Positions 26,212-36,029 of a stretch of 64,000 nucleotides of DNA are shown one piece after another; position 1 is the stretch's first letter; every line of letters starts with the position of its first letter. Below the pieces are notes generated by a model. That model did no database searches and was not told the origin of the DNA. It saw nothing but the letters and a program-made list of their open reading frames with translations. This stretch comes from Owenia fusiformis (taxonomy: Eukaryota; Annelida; Polychaeta; Sabellida; Oweniidae): NCBI GenBank assembly GCA_903813345.2, contig CAIIXF020000004.1, forward strand, positions 19,874,477 through 19,938,476, written 5' to 3'. The translations under genes and the position numbers were made by a program.

Positions 26212-29200
26212 ATAGTACTTATAAGATTTAAGTTTCAATAATAAAGCATCATCCCGAGAATTTCTATCAAGATTGAAAACAATTAAATGTTTCACAAAAT
26301 AGAATACTATAGAAATAAAGTGATAATAGCGACATCGATAATAGTAATGAGACATAATGATGAGTGGACAACTGCACTACGTGGATTTGCGTTCTCTCCA
26401 GTCAGATAATGCTATCTTTATTACCTCTGACATGAAACTACTTGAATGGCTGAATTAGTATAAATGCAATCCTTTGAATAAAGGATGTAGCTAGCCGTAG
26501 TGTAAGACCAAAATGTATCCAAAAAATGAGTTGACCTCAAGTTGACATCTCAACATATGCCTGCTACTAAATGTTAATTCCATGAGGTCTATAGACCAAA
26601 TTATGCCGTTTTGGGTCCTCTGGGAAGAGGAATCGACTGGGCGCACCTGTAAAGGCCTCCCTCGTGGTAAAAGATGATTATATCTAAATATGAGTACTAT
26701 TTGGTGAACAATACCATAATAGATACTCTATTCATCCCAGTTAGCATTGCCGAACTTAACTTTTTAAAAACAGTTGCACAATTGGAATGAATATAAATAT
26801 TATAAAAACAAAATAAATACTGCAAGTAAATAAATATGTATGCAAATAAATAACTATACAAATGTTATGAGTAAAACTTTCGTGGGGCTTCAGCAAGGAA
26901 AGAACTTGTGATGTTGGGAGAATGTAACCAGAAAAGAATCTAATACCAACATGGGAATTCATGGCCTTCCATTAGCTTCACACTAGAATCATATTTCTAG
27001 TCGAAGACAGAAAAAGTGATAAGTATCAGAATGATCTAATACCGTGCAAGGTCATTCCTGAATGTAACATCGCCAAGGCCGTGTTCATTTAAAATATCAC
27101 TGATGTTTCTAAAGTATGGCCAATGCAAATAAAAATAAATAAATAAAACCATTTCAAGGCTAATTGATTGGTCCCGTTTCTTAAAAACAGCTTTATATAA
27201 TTGTGCTCTGAAAACTAGGGGCGGAAATCCTACTTGGAGTTCTGGAACGACCCAGATGTCCCGACGAGATTTAATTATGATTACTCCACCTACATTTTAA
27301 CAGAGACTTCTCGTAAACGTGCAGAGAAATACAAAATGCTAAAACCTATACTCAGAATATACAGATGTAGTAGAAACATGGACGTTAAAGTATGCATTTA
27401 TCAGTTCAAGTCAGTTAGAGACCGAGAGGCATCACGATACAACCCATTTCCAAACCCTAAAAGAGAAGAAATGACAGTAATACCCCCGCCATGGAATTGT
27501 CAAGAAGACGAAGAACATTTCTCATGTGCAAATAAAGAGATCTTCTCTACTGTTCGATTATGGATTGCCTTGTTCATATGGATTAAAAAGAAAATATTTA
27601 GATGTGCGTCAGACGTTGGAAAAGTCTTGTATCGTAGCTGTTTTTGAATTATATTCTGCAAATCAAATTGAGCACGAGCCTAATTGCAATGTTATGAAGA
27701 GCCCATGTTTCCCGACAAGATTTTATTAAGCTATCCTTTAAAGAATCTTGTTTCAATGTAGTACGCTAAGCGAAATGCAGAACAGGAAAAAATGCTAATG
27801 GCAACAATCGAGAATAACATTACCTGAGATGATTCTAGTTGGAGTGCCTAGCGTCAATCACGAGATTGCAGCTTACGTTTACATCAGGCTCCTTCGTTCG
27901 TTAGTTCAATAATAGTGCTTTCAACTTGAGGAAGAGAATTTGAATGACAATAACGTAGACGTAACTCCTGTGAAACCCCCACAACAGAGATCGTTAAATA
28001 CGGTCGTTAAGAAAATACCCTTCTGGCAAGACTGTCTGTAAGCCCCCAGTCATAGTCTATAAAAGCATGTGTCAATCGATTTTTGGCAGATTCTCTACTC
28101 TGGTCGTTATCATGTTCGGCTCCTGTATATGCAACATCTTCTAGTATTTTTGCGTTCACGCGCTCATTTATATGTTTAATTCGTTTGTTCTTTGAGGAAT
28201 TTTGGGTCCCAACTCCTCGATTCGCGATTACATGTATATTACAGCCGTGTGTAAAAACGAAGTGATTAGATAATCCAAATAATATAGTTAACGAATACTG
28301 TTGTAGTATAGATGTAAGTGTTTAGAGAATATAATGGAGAGGTTAAGCTAACGATGTTTTTCACAACGTAACCGTGAACGCAAAGTACAAAAATTAACAA
28401 AGGAATGTATCGAGCGCTCATAGTTTTATGCGCGCTTAGTCTACTTCAGATACTCTTTCAGCTTCAGAGTTTCGGGTTTAGAACGGGAGATTTGAAATTT
28501 GACGTTGGGTCAACGGGAACCATTTTACTCGTGTCTATTGAACACTATGCTGTCAATTTTGATTTCGATGTACAGTTGAATTCTTGCTGAACACGATGAT
28601 GTATGGCATGCATGATTTAGCGCCAAAAATCTTACGAACGAGCTCGTTTAAAATATGTATTAGAAAACCAGCTATAAAACCGCATCAATGACATACTATA
28701 GAATCATTACACGCTATGGTGTAGTCTAAACAAACACTGGATTTGAACGGCTATTTATATGAGAAGGCTACATGAATTTGTATATGGTCGAGTGATACGT
28801 ACAGGTTCAGTTTCGATTATATATGCAAAGCTTTAACCTCTCCAATATAAGCGTCCGACTTCCTCAAGATGCGAAGCTGAAACTGTGTAAACCAAACTAC
28901 TACAGGACAGGTGGTATAGCATAAAGATAAGTTATTGTCCCGGCCTAATTGGATCTGTCAACAGACTTTTAATTGGGCTGGTAGGACAGACACCGTTCTC
29001 TGTGATATAAACCAGATTTAACAAATTACTTATTAAATCACAATGAAGCAAATATTAACAAGGCGTTGACGTGCAAAATGTCACCAACTGTCATTTTTAC
29101 AGACGCCGACCGCCGAACCGTCAACAATTATCATAAAAGCAATGGCAGCCCTTGAACACAACAATTAGAATCATACCGCATGTCCTATTGGAAATCCAAA

Positions 29201-32200
29201 AATGTATTTTCAAAAAGCAAAGTTATGCCACTGGTCAGTATCGAGCGATGTTAACGGCCGTATCAACCTTCGTATCAAACATGGCGGATGAAGTGTCGAT
29301 TTCTTTATTTTTAGTTTGCTTCAAATTTCAAAGCATAACGTAAACTATAAAATTGTTTAATTCGATGGAAACTATGAAAAATATTCTTAACTATTAAAAA
29401 TCGACAATTATCGTCCGCCATCTTAGATGCGAAGGTTACGGTCGTTACCATCGCTTGATCCTGACCAGTGTTATGTCAGGCATGTGAATAGAAATAGAAT
29501 TGCCCTTAAAAGTCCCAAAATAAGAAAGAAAGATTTTCTATGAAGATTTGTGCATCTTTACTTTTTTCATAATTTGAAGTTACACTTTGAATGATGTCGA
29601 AAGAAAATCATCGCTGAATTTTTTCAACGATTCATGTCATATTTATTTCTAAGTTATGTGAAGACTGTCGAGCAAGAACGGATCTCGCTATTGACCAATG
29701 CAAGGAGATGTTCGATGATAAGAAAATTGCTGGGAGAGATGTTCCAAAAACAATTGTTCTCTTTACCGACGGTGTGTCCTTTGATTCAAAGTATCAAAAT
29801 CAAAATATCACCAGAGACCTCACGAATCAGAAGTTAATTCAAATCCATAATGAAAATAAGATATCACTCCAAGTTGTAAGAATAAAAGAGGATCCCGGTG
29901 CAACCATAGAAGTTGATTATGAATGGCCTCAAATGAATCACATCTCTGGGGAAATGAAAGACACAGTAAATATAGACGATCTCGGGGAAAAAGACGATCA
30001 AGACGTTGACATCCGAATTGTTGGAGAGGTAGAAATAGATGATCCCGAACTCATGAGTAAGAAGTCTCTTTTCAATACCTATAAAGGACATTTTTGCATG
30101 TTAAATCTTCAATAGCTTCTATAAATTTGATCAGTTATCTCAATTCTTTATGGGTATTTAATTGATATTGTAAGAATACTGAAGGTGGAATGATCGATTA
30201 AAAACCAAATGAGTAATGACTTTCAAATATTTTTCTCTACCGAATAAGTTTGGTTGGAAATATCGACTTATTTTCCCATGCTACCCTTCTTTGATAGGTG
30301 TAAAAGTAGTATTTGTGTGAAGTAAAAAAAACGCAGAAAATGTTATTCTTTTAGTTTTGCTACTTTCCAAGCCCAATATATGTCTAATTAGCCGAACTTT
30401 GTCACCATATAGATGTATTGAATGATGAATTATGATTCCCAAGACAAAATTTACTTCAACACATTTTCATTCACAAAATTAAAATGACCCGTTTATACAT
30501 ACAGTTAAGGACGGGTAGGTACCATTACAAGCTTAGACAATATCCTCTAGGGACAATATTCTTTTCCCTCACGATAATATATTATTTGTTTAAGTTCTAT
30601 AAGTCTGATGTTTGTACTTCACAGCACCGTGTTGTACAGCAGATGTTGTTTTTGTACTTGACACTTCGGATAGCATCACAAAAAAGGATGTCGCTTTACT
30701 TCTGGATTTCATCCATGGCTTCATTGAAGTGCAACTCAAAATCATTGACCCGAACGCCCTCGATAAACATGAAGGTCTCCAGGTATACATATGTATTAAG
30801 TAATACCTACGAGTCATTGAATATGGGATTGCTAAAATACAGTGTATCTATGATTTGTTTCAATTGATCATTAATCAATATTCTTTAACCCAGTTAGCAC
30901 TTTATATTTTGTAAATAATGTTAGAATAAAGATTCAAACCTGAACGTTTTCTAATTTTCTAATCTGAAATTAAAAATATATTTAAGTCATGTCATTCCTT
31001 GTCATGTCTATTTTCTAAAAAAGGTCACCCCAGATCTGATTCTGCCTTAAAGTCGGGATTTTTCACCTAGCCTTGAAGATTTGGGGGCATTGTGTTTGTG
31101 TCATAACATGTTTCATCCTGAGGTAATTTGAGATACTGTCATTTGTTGTGTATTGAATATTGATGGATTCTTGGTGAATGTTGTCAAAGTGTTATCTTTT
31201 AGATCGCTGTTTTGACATATTGTGGGACAGTAAAGATCGTGGCCAATCTTGGCGAGCAAGGAAGAGAGGAACTCATGTTGACCATAGATGCTATCAACAG
31301 AGACACTGTTAACTGTCACTACACATCAACCCATCTTGCATTAAGGTAATAGATAGTTGACACCGTGGTGAAGATGATTTTCCTTCTTTGAAAATTATAG
31401 CGTCTTGTTTAAGCATTTATGTGAAACCGAGAATTAGTCTGAAATAAAACAATTTCACCGGTGTCTAACTATGATAATTTGTACATTACTTTGTCCACAT
31501 TGACGGCAATGCAAACCCAATTACAATGGACAAATCCCCAAAATCATGATTCAAATATTGTTTTATTAGGGAGGCATATGCACAACTCACTGGACCAAAT
31601 CAACGTATAGCACCACACGTGAGGAAGATTGTAGTTCTAGCCACTGATGGTCGAACATGGAAAGTTGGCCATAATAAAGTCTATGGAGGGCCTGATACAA
31701 TTGATGCTGCGCAAAAGATCAAAGACGATCTCAAAGGAGAGGTCTTTGTTGTCGGTAAACATTAGTTGTTTCACATTTCAATCCTTATCTAAAAAAATAA
31801 GATAATAAAATTAACAAAAAATACATAAACGGTTCCCGATAATATAGGTTGTTCTTACAGTTGTAAATTCGGATTGCATAAAGAATTGTATCTAAAAGAC
31901 GTAGATCTGTCTTCATGATCAGCAAATGGTACAACAACCCTGCAAATAATATAAACCAAGCGAACTAATTTATTTATTTTCAAGGTTTACCAAACTACAA
32001 GCAGCGTCCGGATGTGGGAGAATGGATGGCAATGTCTTCACCTCCGAAGAATTGTACATTTGTTGACATGAGAGAGGGAACGTTTGAAGATCTCAATTCA
32101 GTTGGAAAATATCTCACCAAGAAGATTTGTCTGCAGTGTAAGTATTTTAATTTGTCCTTTGTTTCACTAAGGATATAACATAATCAATCATGGCTTAGCG

Positions 32201-32457
32201 TAATGTGACTTAGATTGTCAGATTTCTTTAAGATTACCTCATCTGAACATGAATTTTGTAAAATCATATGATATGATTGAATATAATTTGATATGCATCA
32301 ACTTTACTTGTAGTATCTCGGTTATTTCGACTTACAGGAAATAGGTAAATCTTTATAACAATTTTATTCAATTCCAAAAATGTCATTTTGGCTGTGTTTT
32401 TCAGCAAATGCCGAGTTCTGTTACTTTGACTATGACCACAATGTCAATAATGATTAG
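2050..32457 (+). CDS. Gene 1: secreted double-vWA protein, byssal PTMP1-like (516 aa)
   Basis: Joined coding exons are 2050-2278, 16724-16950, 29654-30056, 30625-30782, 31203-31345, 31570-31754, 31985-32137 and 32405-32457. They total 1551 bases, giving 516 residues and a stop. All introns are GT-AG and all phases match (1, 0, 1, 0, 2, 1, 1). Residues 1-20 form a signal peptide. A GRSG motif and an FFDEFC segment follow. vWA1 (about 81-280) begins DVCFVVQTSC, so the MIDAS pattern DxSxS is degraded to QTSCR, although TDG is kept at 190-192. It has a CxxC at 154-157. vWA2 (about 292-465) has an intact DTSDS at 299-303, Thr380 in the position of the metal-binding Thr, and TDG at 412-414. The secreted two-vWA layout matches mussel PTMP1, a protein of the collagenous byssal thread; that function is inferred. 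Gene 2 is a tandem paralogue. Introns 2 and 3 are over 12 kb each and full of transposons. Confidence 0.85.
2279..2920 (+). other. Start of intron 2 of gene 1, before the LINE
   Basis: No coding sequence is seen. A short GTTA microsatellite lies at about 2737-2760. The intron continues to 16723 and is mostly mobile elements. Confidence 0.6.
2921..2932 (+). repeat. LINE left target-site duplication
   Basis: AAGTAATCGTTG at 2921-2932 recurs at 8211-8222 directly after the poly(A) tail. The leading As at the right copy cannot be told apart from the tail, so the certain length is 10-12 bases. Confidence 0.85.
2933..8210 (+). mobile_element. LINE retrotransposon, L1/Tx1-like, bounded by target-site duplications
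   Basis: Bounded by the duplication AAGTAATCGTTG and ending in a poly(A)-rich tail (8182-8210). It has a 1.4 kb 5' region with partial internal repeats (2933-3034, 3333-3437 and a weaker copy at 3637-3724), then one long ORF2-type coding region (4318-8030) with endonuclease, reverse transcriptase and a Cys/His C-terminus. No ORF1 is visible. Two frame breaks make this copy inactive. It lies in sense orientation in gene 1 intron 2. Confidence 0.9.
4318..8030 (+). pseudogene. LINE ORF2 (endonuclease and reverse transcriptase), broken by two frameshifts
   Basis: Segment 1 is open from 4318, after a TGA at 4315-4317, and covers the N-terminal half of an APE-type endonuclease (GSLNTKGLRQN, FLQETNS, GVAILFS). 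The frame shifts by +1 within about 4700-4750. Segment 2 (to 6448) carries IIGGDCNM, SDHKLLR, the fingers and palm motifs PGSDGLSAEWYK, NWRPISLLN and DFEKAYDSIEW, and GVRQGDPLS. A second +1 shift near 6385-6405 leads into segment 3 (to 8030), with catalytic YADD at 6438-6449 and a CDFCGQ-HRFWEC zinc-knuckle-like motif near 7735-7785. At about 1237 codons the length suits an L1/Tx1-type ORF2. The breaks fall inside conserved domains, so the copy should not be functional. Confidence 0.9.
8211..8222 (+). repeat. LINE right target-site duplication
   Basis: AAGTAATCGTTG follows the poly(A) tail and matches 2921-2932. Confidence 0.85.
8223..8635. other. Intronic spacer in gene 1
   Basis: AT-rich, with no exon seen. 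It lies between the LINE and the element with repeated end motifs. Confidence 0.4.
8636..9775. mobile_element. Probable DNA transposon with repeated subterminal AAACTGCGYGC motifs
   Basis: AAACTGCGCGC or AAACTGCGTGC occurs three times near 8640, 8670 and 8692. Near 9720, 9742 and 9760 it occurs three more times, the outer two inverted. About 1 kb of non-repeated, non-coding DNA lies between. Clusters of an 11-base motif at both ends resemble transposase-binding subterminal repeats of nonautonomous elements. Exact ends and target duplication are not resolved. Confidence 0.5.
9776..10150. other. Intronic spacer in gene 1
   Basis: No gene seen. A stretch near 9803 (GAGAGATTTTGCAACTCACT) recurs at about 38345 in gene 2 intron 1, so it is a small dispersed repeat. 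Confidence 0.35.
12851..13069 (-). pseudogene. Decayed transposon-associated frame with an HEE-DT motif
   Basis: This 72-residue minus-strand frame reads NTDHEEVDTLLMVHV, then IQSDDTECC. It recalls the HEEADT and SPDTDV motifs of uncharacterised proteins often found in repetitive loci of cnidarian and mollusc genomes (recalled, not checked). Flanking DNA has no intact continuation, so it is a relic inside the foldback core. It is unrelated to gene 1. Confidence 0.35.
13792..14817. mobile_element. Nested mariner-like MITE with TA target
   Basis: Inverted ends CGAGGGTATATCATAAAG (13792) and its complement (ending 14817) are flanked by TA at 13790-13791 and 14818-14819. Inversion extends about 200 bases inward, through GCCATAGTAACCGG on one side and its complement on the other. 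It interrupts a right-arm unit of the larger foldback and has no open frame. TA targets and CGAGGG ends suggest Tc1/mariner mobilisation. Confidence 0.7.
14908..15286. mobile_element. Nested TACCCT-ended element with 9-bp target duplication
   Basis: Begins TACCCTGCG and ends AAGGGTA, flanked by CTAGTATAC at 14899-14907 and 15287-15295. Other array units provide the matching empty site. A 9-base duplication suits Mutator-like or Merlin-like elements; no transposase is present. A 75-bp deletion derivative on the other strand lies at 47859-47933. The interior carries a promoter-like module. Confidence 0.7.
15134..15201 (+). promoter_or_regulatory. Promoter-like module with splice donor inside a transposon
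   Basis: A perfect CRE, TGACGTCA (15134-15141), is followed by TATATA (15155-15160). About 40 bases later GGCGCG/GTAAGT forms a strong donor after 15201. The order and spacing copy the starts of the vWA genes, and it lies in sense 1.5 kb before gene 1 exon 3. It could supply an alternative first exon, but no transcript evidence exists here. Confidence 0.35.
16724..16950 (+). CDS. Gene 1 exon 3: N-terminal half of vWA1
   Basis: Acceptor TTTTTCAAG ends at 16723. The two leading bases complete a Leu codon from exon 2. It encodes DVCFVVQTSC, the first strand and the degraded metal-site loop, through GKLKGGK. Donor AAAG/GTATGT follows, in phase 0. Gene 2 has no intron at this point. Confidence 0.85.
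16951..17373 (+). other. Start of intron 3 of gene 1
   Basis: No exon seen. Intron 3 continues to 29653. Confidence 0.6.
17379..18227. mobile_element. 849-bp hairpin MITE, copy 1
   Basis: Almost the whole element is one inverted repeat with arms of about 415 bases and a short centre near 17803. Ends are CACCCTATGCAGACAG and its complement. A 5-base duplication GTATG flanks it (17374-17378 and 18228-18232). Frames inside are mirror images and not coding. A second copy of exactly the same length lies in gene 2 at 46924-47772. Confidence 0.9.
18302..18416 (+). repeat. Direct repeat left of the 4.85-kb foldback
   Basis: About 110 bases, with shared core GCACGACTTATCCAAGATTG, recur in the same orientation at about 23721-23830. 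They flank the foldback but are not adjacent to its ends, so they are not a simple target duplication. Confidence 0.6.
20342..21194 (-). pseudogene. Fragmented transposon-associated reading frames
   Basis: Four overlapping minus-strand frames (21194-21012, 21018-20800, 20747-20547 and 20587-20342) look like one protein broken by frame changes. The third reads DRNVLRNLITAYEAN, then RHELMSFPIALSLTNE, and the fourth continues with CLTNGIEMPTAIFP. Their style resembles the N-terminal part of the uncharacterised family whose C-terminal HEEADT motif seems to appear at 12851-13069 (recalled, unverified). Part of the frames extends into the inner ends of the foldback arms. Confidence 0.4.
21888..22398. 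mobile_element. Nested 511-bp inverted-repeat insertion
   Basis: Present in the right arm of the 4.85-kb foldback but absent from the left arm. Its halves are inverted copies: GTGAATTTTGTTGTGAA on the left pairs with TTCACAACAAAATTCAC on the right, and ACAACACATGCCCC pairs with a near match further in. A small MITE that entered after the arms formed. No duplication was resolved. Confidence 0.6.
23308..24811. other. Intron 3 spacer with local duplications
   Basis: No exon seen. A stretch ending GATGGGCCATTCAG at about 23341-23408 recurs at about 23838-23905. The right member of the 110-bp direct repeat lies at 23721-23830. The remainder looks unique. Confidence 0.5.
24818..25784. mobile_element. 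967-bp MITE with 6-bp target duplication
   Basis: Terminal inverted repeats of about 69 bases begin CACCCTGGACGAAGTGATAA (24818) and close with the complement at 25784. GTTTAT flanks both sides (24812-24817 and 25785-25790). The interior has no transposase frame. Confidence 0.85.
25791..28328. other. Intron 3 spacer with a 28-base A tract
   Basis: Contains a run of 28 A at 26183-26210, possibly the tail of an old retroposed insert though no body was recognised, and an exon-like open stretch at 27219-27647 listed separately. No gene 1 exon is expected here. Confidence 0.45.
27219..27647 (+). pseudogene. Unidentified exon-like open stretch
   Basis: Open from 27219, directly after an AAACTAG acceptor-like site, to a stop at 27645-27647, with no ATG near the start. 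It reads LEFWNDPDVPTRF, then SRKRAEKYKML. A weaker related stretch follows at about 27700-27830: a frame with FPTRFY, then in another frame AKRNAEQEKML, broken by stops. The repetition suggests a duplicated, decayed exon. I do not recognise the family. It does not fit the gene 1 reading. Confidence 0.2.
28335..28844. mobile_element. TGGAGAGG element, copy 1
   Basis: 510 bases ending in TGGAGAGGTTAAGC and its near complement, flanked by 6-base ATATAA at 28329-28334 and 28845-28850. No coding frame. A nearly identical copy lies in gene 2 at 45215-45722, with older copies at about 38464-38830 and 53379-55210. Confidence 0.85.
28851..29653 (+). other. End of intron 3 of gene 1
   Basis: No exon or repeat recognised. 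It ends in TTTATTTCTAAG, the exon 4 acceptor. Confidence 0.5.
29654..30056 (+). CDS. Gene 1 exon 4: C-terminal half of vWA1 and linker
   Basis: Starts LCEDCRART in phase 0 and includes LFTDGVS with the metal-site Asp. It continues through VVRIKEDPG and an acidic linker to DPELM. The donor is CATGA/GTAAGA, phase 1. This single exon corresponds to the end of exon 3 plus exons 4 and 5 of gene 2. Confidence 0.85.
30625..30782 (+). CDS. Gene 1 exon 5: start of vWA2
   Basis: Acceptor TACTTCACAG ends at 30624, and the donor CTCCAG/GTATAC follows 30782. It encodes PCCTADVVFVLDTSDS with a complete DxSxS metal motif, to HEGLQ. Phase 1 in, phase 0 out. Confidence 0.9.
31203..31345 (+). CDS. Gene 1 exon 6: vWA2 middle
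   Basis: Acceptor ATCTTTTAG, donor TTAAG/GTAATA. It encodes IAVLTYCGTVKIV to YTSTHLAL, where the Thr of the metal site falls. It ends in phase 2. Confidence 0.9.
31570..31754 (+). CDS. Gene 1 exon 7: vWA2 with ATDG
   Basis: Acceptor TTTTATTAG, donor GTCG/GTAAAC. It encodes EAYAQLTGPN, HVRKIVVLATDGRTW and the helix that follows, to EVFVV. Phase 2 in, phase 1 out. Confidence 0.9.
31985..32137 (+). CDS. Gene 1 exon 8: end of vWA2
   Basis: Acceptor ATTTTCAAG, donor CTGCAGT/GTAAGT. It encodes GLPNYKQRPDVGEW to YLTKKICLQ. A KNCT glycosylation sequon is present. Phase 1 in and out. Confidence 0.9.
32405..32457 (+). CDS. Gene 1 exon 9: C-terminus and stop
   Basis: Acceptor TTTTTCAG ends at 32404. 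It encodes SNAEFCYFDYDHNVNND, then TAG at 32455-32457. The acidic tail differs from gene 2. Confidence 0.85.
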
Positions 32458-32477
32458 GAAGACACGTTTGGTAGAAC

Positions 32478-32601
32478 AATAAAAGATGAAATTAACATGG
32501 AGTCAGTTGCTTGATAAGGTGTGCGTTAGAAATATGTTGACAAACAAGATTTCTCGTTTTGTTCTGCTAACCTTAAGATATGAATAGAGCATAGAAATAA
32601 A
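32478..32601 (+). terminator. Gene 1 polyadenylation signals
   Basis: AATAAA occurs at 32478-32483, only 20 bases past the stop, and again at 32596-32601. The second leaves a more usual 3' UTR of about 160 bases. Confidence 0.6.
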
Positions 32602-34093
32602 CATTGAAATTATATGAGAATACGTGTCTGTTTTGTGGGTTTTGTTTCTGCCTTAAGAACAATGGGCGTACACACTGAATGTGTCGATGTTATGGTCTCT
32701 AATTTATTGACATCAGAATTGAAGGATGACGCCAACCAACCCTCCCCCAAATATAATAAAAGTCCACTTGTGGTCACTTGTATTTATCAAAATCGAGATG
32801 AAGACGACATGATGCACAGATGCACAAAATTGAGTGGTTTAGCTTCATCATTTGTTCCTGCATTAGTGGCCTGAGACTGTTATGAGTATAGTAACGATAT
32901 TTTCTCCATATACTGCTACGAACACAATATGTATGTGTAGCTTACATGTATTACTTGCGTAGCAAACGTTTAAACATGCATGTTCCAAAATTTCAAATGT
33001 CATGAATAACTATGAATATTGAGTATAACAATAAAGAATAATTACACACGATGGATAATATTCAATTAAGTATGACTAGTAATAAAATAAAATTGCAATT
33101 ACAATAGTTAACATTACAATCGTACAATAGATGTATAACAAAACAATGTTTTTATATTTTTTAAATGTTACACGTCAGCCAGACTCTAAAGAATTTTATC
33201 GAATGATGATATCCAGCAATAAAGCTACCTGGAATATGATACGAATACATATTATAGGGATTGAAAGATGTACCAAGAGCTCTACCTAGCTTTTGGAGAG
33301 AAAGTTACTTTCAATGCGTTATGTCCTTTTGGGGTTGGCCATATTGATAAATGATCAGCCGAAAAGCCAACCTGAAATGAATCCATGATCCTGTAGTAGC
33401 AGAACACCTCTTCCATTTGTACCTAATATCAATGGAGAAGTTCTCCAAGTGTGAAAGTGATCTTCTTAGCTAATAAGACCATCTTGAGAAAGGATCATCC
33501 TCTCGTAGAAGCAAAAATCTTTCTGATTGTTCGAGAGGTCTTTCTTTAAGAGAAGCCGTCCAGAAGACACGCATAGTAAGAGTAGTCTTGTTATATAGAT
33601 CTCAAAAATGAGAGCAGCCCCTCTGTATCAATGGATACAGAGAGTGGAAAGAAAGTGGAGGATGGGGTATCGTTGCAATGTTAGAAGGCTTATTTTCCCT
33701 TTAAGGGCACTCTCTTGTGTTTGACTCTCTATTGCTTGGATAGCTGCAGATCTAAAGGGAATGCCTTGACATGACACCATCTGGAATGACGGTAGGCGTC
33801 CAGAAGGCCAGGGCAACAAATTAAGAACCCACAGAACGTTCAAGCAGGATCTGTGTACTGAGATTATCTCACATCTCATCTTGCCATGCAGGATCGGAAA
33901 GGAAGGAAATTTTCTGACAATGATAAATTCAATACATTAATGTCAGATGATAAGATTTTTATATATTTGGCAAAAGTCTGTGGCCAAATGCTGAAGATTA
34001 GGGAACATCACCTGTTTAGGTAATGTCCCTAGTGTCCAATAGGCCGTTAACGGTCTGGGGTTAATTGTATATTTTAGTGATATTCTGTTATTA
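32602..34093. other. Spacer after gene 1
   Basis: No supportable gene; the open frame at 32614-32874 lacks any recognised feature. AT-rich, apparently unique. Confidence 0.45.
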
Positions 34094-35158
34094 AAATCAT
34101 AAATGTCATTTTTGTATCATTGCAATGTCACAAGGCGTGTTCGTATGGATTGTGTATTGGAAATCATAACCGTCATTTCGTTATCATCACGCGCAATATT
34201 ATAAGACTCGTTCTTGTTGATTACACTCTTGGTATTATTGCAATGCTAGAAGGTTCGTACTTGTTGATTTTACTCTGTGTTTGAAATCACAACCGTCATC
34301 TTGGTATCATTGCAATGTTAGAAGGTTCATGCTTGTTGATTTCACTCTGTGTTTGAAATCACAACCGTCATCTTGGTATCATAGCAAGGTTAGAATGTTC
34401 ATACTTGTTGATTTTACTCTGTGTTTGAAATCACAACCGTCATCTTGGTATCACAGCAAGGTTAGAAGGTTCATACTTGTTGATTTCACTCTGTGTTTGA
34501 AATCACAACAGTCATCTTGGTATCATAGCAAGGTTAGAAGGTTCATACTTGTTGATCTCACTCTGTGTTTGGTATCATTGCAATACTACAAGGTTCATAC
34601 TTGTTGATTTCACTCTGTGTTTGAAATCATAACCGCCATCTTGGTATTATCGCAAGGTTAGAAGGTTCATACTTGTTGATTTCACTCTGTGTTTGAAATC
34701 ATAACCGTCATCTTGGTATTATTGCAAGTTTAGAAGGTTCGTACTTGTTGATTCCACTCTGTGTTTGAAATCACAACCGTCATCTTGATATCATTGCAAG
34801 GTTAGAAGGTTCGTACTTATTGATTACACTCTGTGTTTGAAATCACATCCGTCATCTTGATATCATTGCAATGTTAGAAGGTTCGTACTTGTTGATTTCA
34901 CTCTCTGTTTGAAATCACAACCGTCATCTTGGTATCATTGCAAGGTTAGAAGTTTCGTACTTGTTGATTTCACTCTGTGTTTGAAATCATAACCGTCATC
35001 TTGGTATCATTGCAATACAACAAGGTTTGTACTTGTTGATTTCACTCTGTGTTTGAAATCACAACCGTCATCTTGGTATCATTGCAAGGTTGGAAGGTAC
35101 ATTCATGTTGATTACACTCTTTTGTGTTTGAAGTCACAACCGTCATCTTGGTATCATT
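34094..35158. repeat. 72-bp minisatellite, block A
   Basis: About 14 units of 72 bases, recognised by AACCGTCATCTTGGTATCAT and CTTGTTGATTTCACTCTGTG. The first units are degenerate and later ones closer to consensus. Because 72 is a multiple of 3, the array gives long open frames repeating SQPSSWYH on one strand; these are not genes. Confidence 0.9.
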
Positions 35159-36029
35159 CTCCCTTTCGCGATTCGCTCTTTGAATCAGAACGTTCGCAAA
35201 TATGTCCTGAAAAAGCAATCAAAAAGGACAAAATTTGATTGGTCAATATTTTCTTACTATGCATTCCGCGTAGCTATTTGCGTGACCCGAAAGTTCTAAA
35301 TCAAACTAATTACGCAATTTGTTTTTACACCCGCACGCTAAATAAAACAATGACAACATCGGAAGTATTCTTCTTTGTCATTGCTTTAATAGTCAGTATA
35401 CCGAGTTTTAATCAATAAAAGATTGTACAATTAACAACAAAATTCGGAAACGAGTACTATAGCTTTGCTTTCGAACCACTGAACAGAGTGACCTAGATAA
35501 TAGCGACGCTTCTTCTTTGGTCTACTGCTCAGTTATTTGTTGGTTTTCAACGTAACTCTATGATGTAATTTGAAGATGAATACTTATATTCAGTTGTTGC
35601 ATCGATGTTGCAGTTTGTAGTGCGGTAAGATTGGCATGAAAGTATTGAAAGTCGAATGGAATTGTTTTTTCCAATATGGCGACTAGTCAACTGATCATGT
35701 GACCTTCTCTTCCGGAATATTTTCTCACTTTTCAATCATCGTTTTCACCACGCTATGAATCAATACAATGAAAAAATAGCTGTTATATTAAGATTAATAA
35801 GAGATCAATCGTTTCTAATAATTTTTTCTGTACCCTCGTACGGGGATATGAACGAATATATCGTTTGAAAAATAGGTGTGAAAATCCCCATGTTAAACCT
35901 ATGAGGGAAAACAAGGAAGTATAAATTTGTTCCTCCGCGAACTGCATCATGGGAAATATTTTGACCTTATATGGAAAGATTTTCGCGTCTCCTCTTTTGA
36001 AGAGGGAACAGCGATTTCGAAAATTGAAA
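35159..36029. mobile_element. 871-bp interruption of the minisatellite
   Basis: Non-repeated sequence replacing a few bases of one 72-bp unit. Repeat resumes at GTTGGAAGGTACATTCATG on the right, which also occurs just left of the break. The insert has no recognised coding frame; a 100-residue minus-strand frame (35783-36085) extends into the repeat. Probably a transposon, family unknown. Confidence 0.5.

Noticed and set aside
32614-32874. Small frame after gene 1
   Set aside because: No conserved domain or splice context; it starts right after the polyadenylation signal.
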